Assembly (NCBI RefSeq): GCF_001463885.1
Contig: NZ_BBWQ01000011.1
Span: forward strand, 372,001-436,000
Source of the DNA: Aureimonas altamirensis
GTDB taxonomy: Bacteria > Pseudomonadota > Alphaproteobacteria > Rhizobiales > Rhizobiaceae
Length of the DNA: 64,000 nucleotides
Direction: 5' to 3'
Shown here: piece after piece, positions 63,013 through 64,000 of the stretch
How positions within the stretch are numbered: the stretch's first letter is position 1
How the letters are laid out: every line of letters begins with the position of its first letter
Notes under the pieces: generated by a model
Database searches by the model: none
Told to the model about the DNA's origin: nothing
What the model saw: the letters and a program-made list of their open reading frames with translations, nothing else
Position numbers and translations under genes: made by a program

Positions 63013-63987
63013 TCAGCGCGGCGTGCCGGCGATCGACTTCAGGATGGAGGCGCCGACCGTGTATTTCGGATCGACCATGTTGCCGAGGCGGATACGCCCG
63101 CACTGAGTGAGCAGCATGTAGGCGTCGAGCTCGTCGAAGCCGAAATCCTTGGCCAGCCAGCGGATCAGCTCGCGATAAGCGCCGCGCGCCGCGTCCTCCA
63201 TCGGCCGCGACGAGCCGACCGTCATGTAGAAGGACTCGTTCTCGAGGCGCGGGGTCCGGATCGTCCAGCCCTTGATCAGGTCGATCTGGACGGTCGTCAC
63301 GGTCGGGTGCTCGACGGCAACGCCGCACAATTCGCCGTCCCCCTGCGCCGCGTGACAATCGCCGAGATAGAGATAGGCGCCCTTGGTGTTGACGGGCAGG
63401 TAGACGACCGCACCCGGCGCGACATCGGGCAGATCCATGTTGCCGCCGTAGTAGTCGGGCACCAACGAAGAGATCGCTTCGATCTCGGGCGCCGTGCCGA
63501 TCGTGCCGATGAAGGGCTCGTAAGGCAGCGTGATCCGCTCGTTCCAGACAACGCCCGTCTCGGCATCCACATGAAGCTTCTTCACACGCTCGGGCAATGG
63601 CTCGGTAAGAAGCGCCGTGTCGGCCGTCGGCACGAGGCCGCCGAACTCGGGCATGATCACCGTGGTGCCGCGCGGTTGGGCCCCCCGCGGCACGATGCTC
63701 TTGATGTAGACGGCAAGACAGTCCCCCTTCTCCGCGCCATTGACGTAGATCGGGCCGTTCTGCGGGTTGAGATACGGGAAGTTCAGCTTCTCGCTGGGCA
63801 TGTCCTGTTCGGTCTGGATCGCCCCCTCGAAGGCGTCGTGCGTTTCGGCCGAGACGACCGCGCCCGGATCGACGGTCAGGACGGGTTCGACGAAGGCGCC
63901 GTAGACGTAGTGATACTTGCCCTGCGTCTCTTCGGTGATGGCGTGCTCGCTGCGCGCTTCGCCCTTGGCGACGGCCCGGCGGGCCAT
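63013..63987 (-). CDS. fmdA: Acetamidase/formamidase family protein
   Basis: A 324-residue enzyme of the FmdA/AmdA family. IGTIGTAPEIEAISSLVPDYYGGNMDLPDV and YLGDCHAAQGDGELCGVAVE (given by region, about residues 160-230) are the family signature with its metal-binding His/Asp. It hydrolyses formamide or short amides to acid and ammonia. It is the first visible gene of a minus-strand unit with the tandem nitrilase; the operon may begin beyond the right edge. Nitrile, then amide, then acid plus ammonia is the probable logic. Confidence 0.92.
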   Translation of the reverse strand: MARRAVAKGEARSEHAITEETQGKYHYVYGAFVEPVLTVDPGAVVSAETHDAFEGAIQTEQDMPSEKLNFPYLNPQNGPIYVNGAEKGDCLAVYIKSIVPRGAQPRGTTVIMPEFGGLVPTADTALLTEPLPERVKKLHVDAETGVVWNERITLPYEPFIGTIGTAPEIEAISSLVPDYYGGNMDLPDVAPGAVVYLPVNTKGAYLYLGDCHAAQGDGELCGVAVEHPTVTTVQIDLIKGWTIRTPRLENESFYMTVGSSRPMEDAARGAYRELIRWLAKDFGFDELDAYMLLTQCGRIRLGNMVDPKYTVGASILKSIAGTPR

Positions 63988-64000
63988 GAGGGAATCCTGA

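Noticed and set aside
1-64000. CRISPR array, rRNA, tRNA, insertion sequence or integrase
   Set aside because: No regular repeat-spacer array, no tRNA-like cloverleaf or CCA-ended block noticed by eye, and no transposase or integrase motifs in any frame.

Overview
The window is dense, GC-rich (well over 60 %), with short intergenic gaps, many ATGA/GTGA stop-start overlaps and a large share of transport genes. Gene content (TRAP and tripartite tricarboxylate transporters, FCD-type GntR regulators, kduI-kduD-kdgF, a DUF1127 protein, several sulfonate ABC cassettes) suggests a free-living or plant/marine-associated alphaproteobacterium, probably Hyphomicrobiales. That assignment is inference. I see no rRNA, tRNA, CRISPR array, transposase or prophage block.

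Layout. 1-2523: the end of a carbohydrate ABC importer (two permeases, one ATPase). 2623-5044: a ZntA-type Zn/Cd/Pb P-type ATPase behind a MerR-type operator. 5045-10258: a TetR repressor divergent from an RND efflux pair, with two clear operators between them. 10212-15104: mannonate dehydratase, a GntR regulator and a first TRAP transporter. 15118-22455: a peptide natural-product locus (below). 22612-30951: uronate catabolism with UxaC, an oxidoreductase, a second TRAP transporter, GntR, KduI, KduD and KdgF. 30999-35305: a DUF1127 protein, AraC, TetR plus an EamA exporter, and two divergent DJ-1/PfpI-fold genes. 35326-42352: an ABC importer with a gamma-glutamyltranspeptidase-like enzyme and a cytosine-deaminase-like amidohydrolase under a GntR gene. 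42356-59598: a large organosulfur region with LysR, TctCBA, an acyl-CoA-dehydrogenase-like flavoprotein, two tandem SsuD-like monooxygenases, GST, cupin, a YeeE-type sulfur permease, a periplasmic rhodanese, a MetQ-like binding protein and two sulfonate ABC cassettes. 59608-63987: a lone SNF2-type helicase, a tandem nitrilase and a formamidase.

The most interesting system is at 15118-22455. It has a precursor with three TTxxxGEEDGG repeats (the TTxxxxEE ring motif of plesiocin-type, group 2 graspetides) four bases upstream of an ATP-grasp ligase; a second small Gly/Ala-rich peptide with a double-glycine leader; a C39-peptidase ABC exporter with a HlyD adaptor; and a LuxR-type response regulator plus hybrid histidine kinase. 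Both peptides carry leaders that fit the C39 rule, so one exporter could process a graspetide and an unmodified class II microcin-like peptide. The same dyad, GTACA-NN-TGTAC, lies in the hlyD/regulator divergent promoter and about 43 bases upstream of the predicted start of the peptide transcript, where it fits class II activation by the local response regulator.

Two sulfur genes (the second SsuD copy and an SsuA-like binding protein) each carry a one-base frameshift. They are either decaying genes or sequencing errors.
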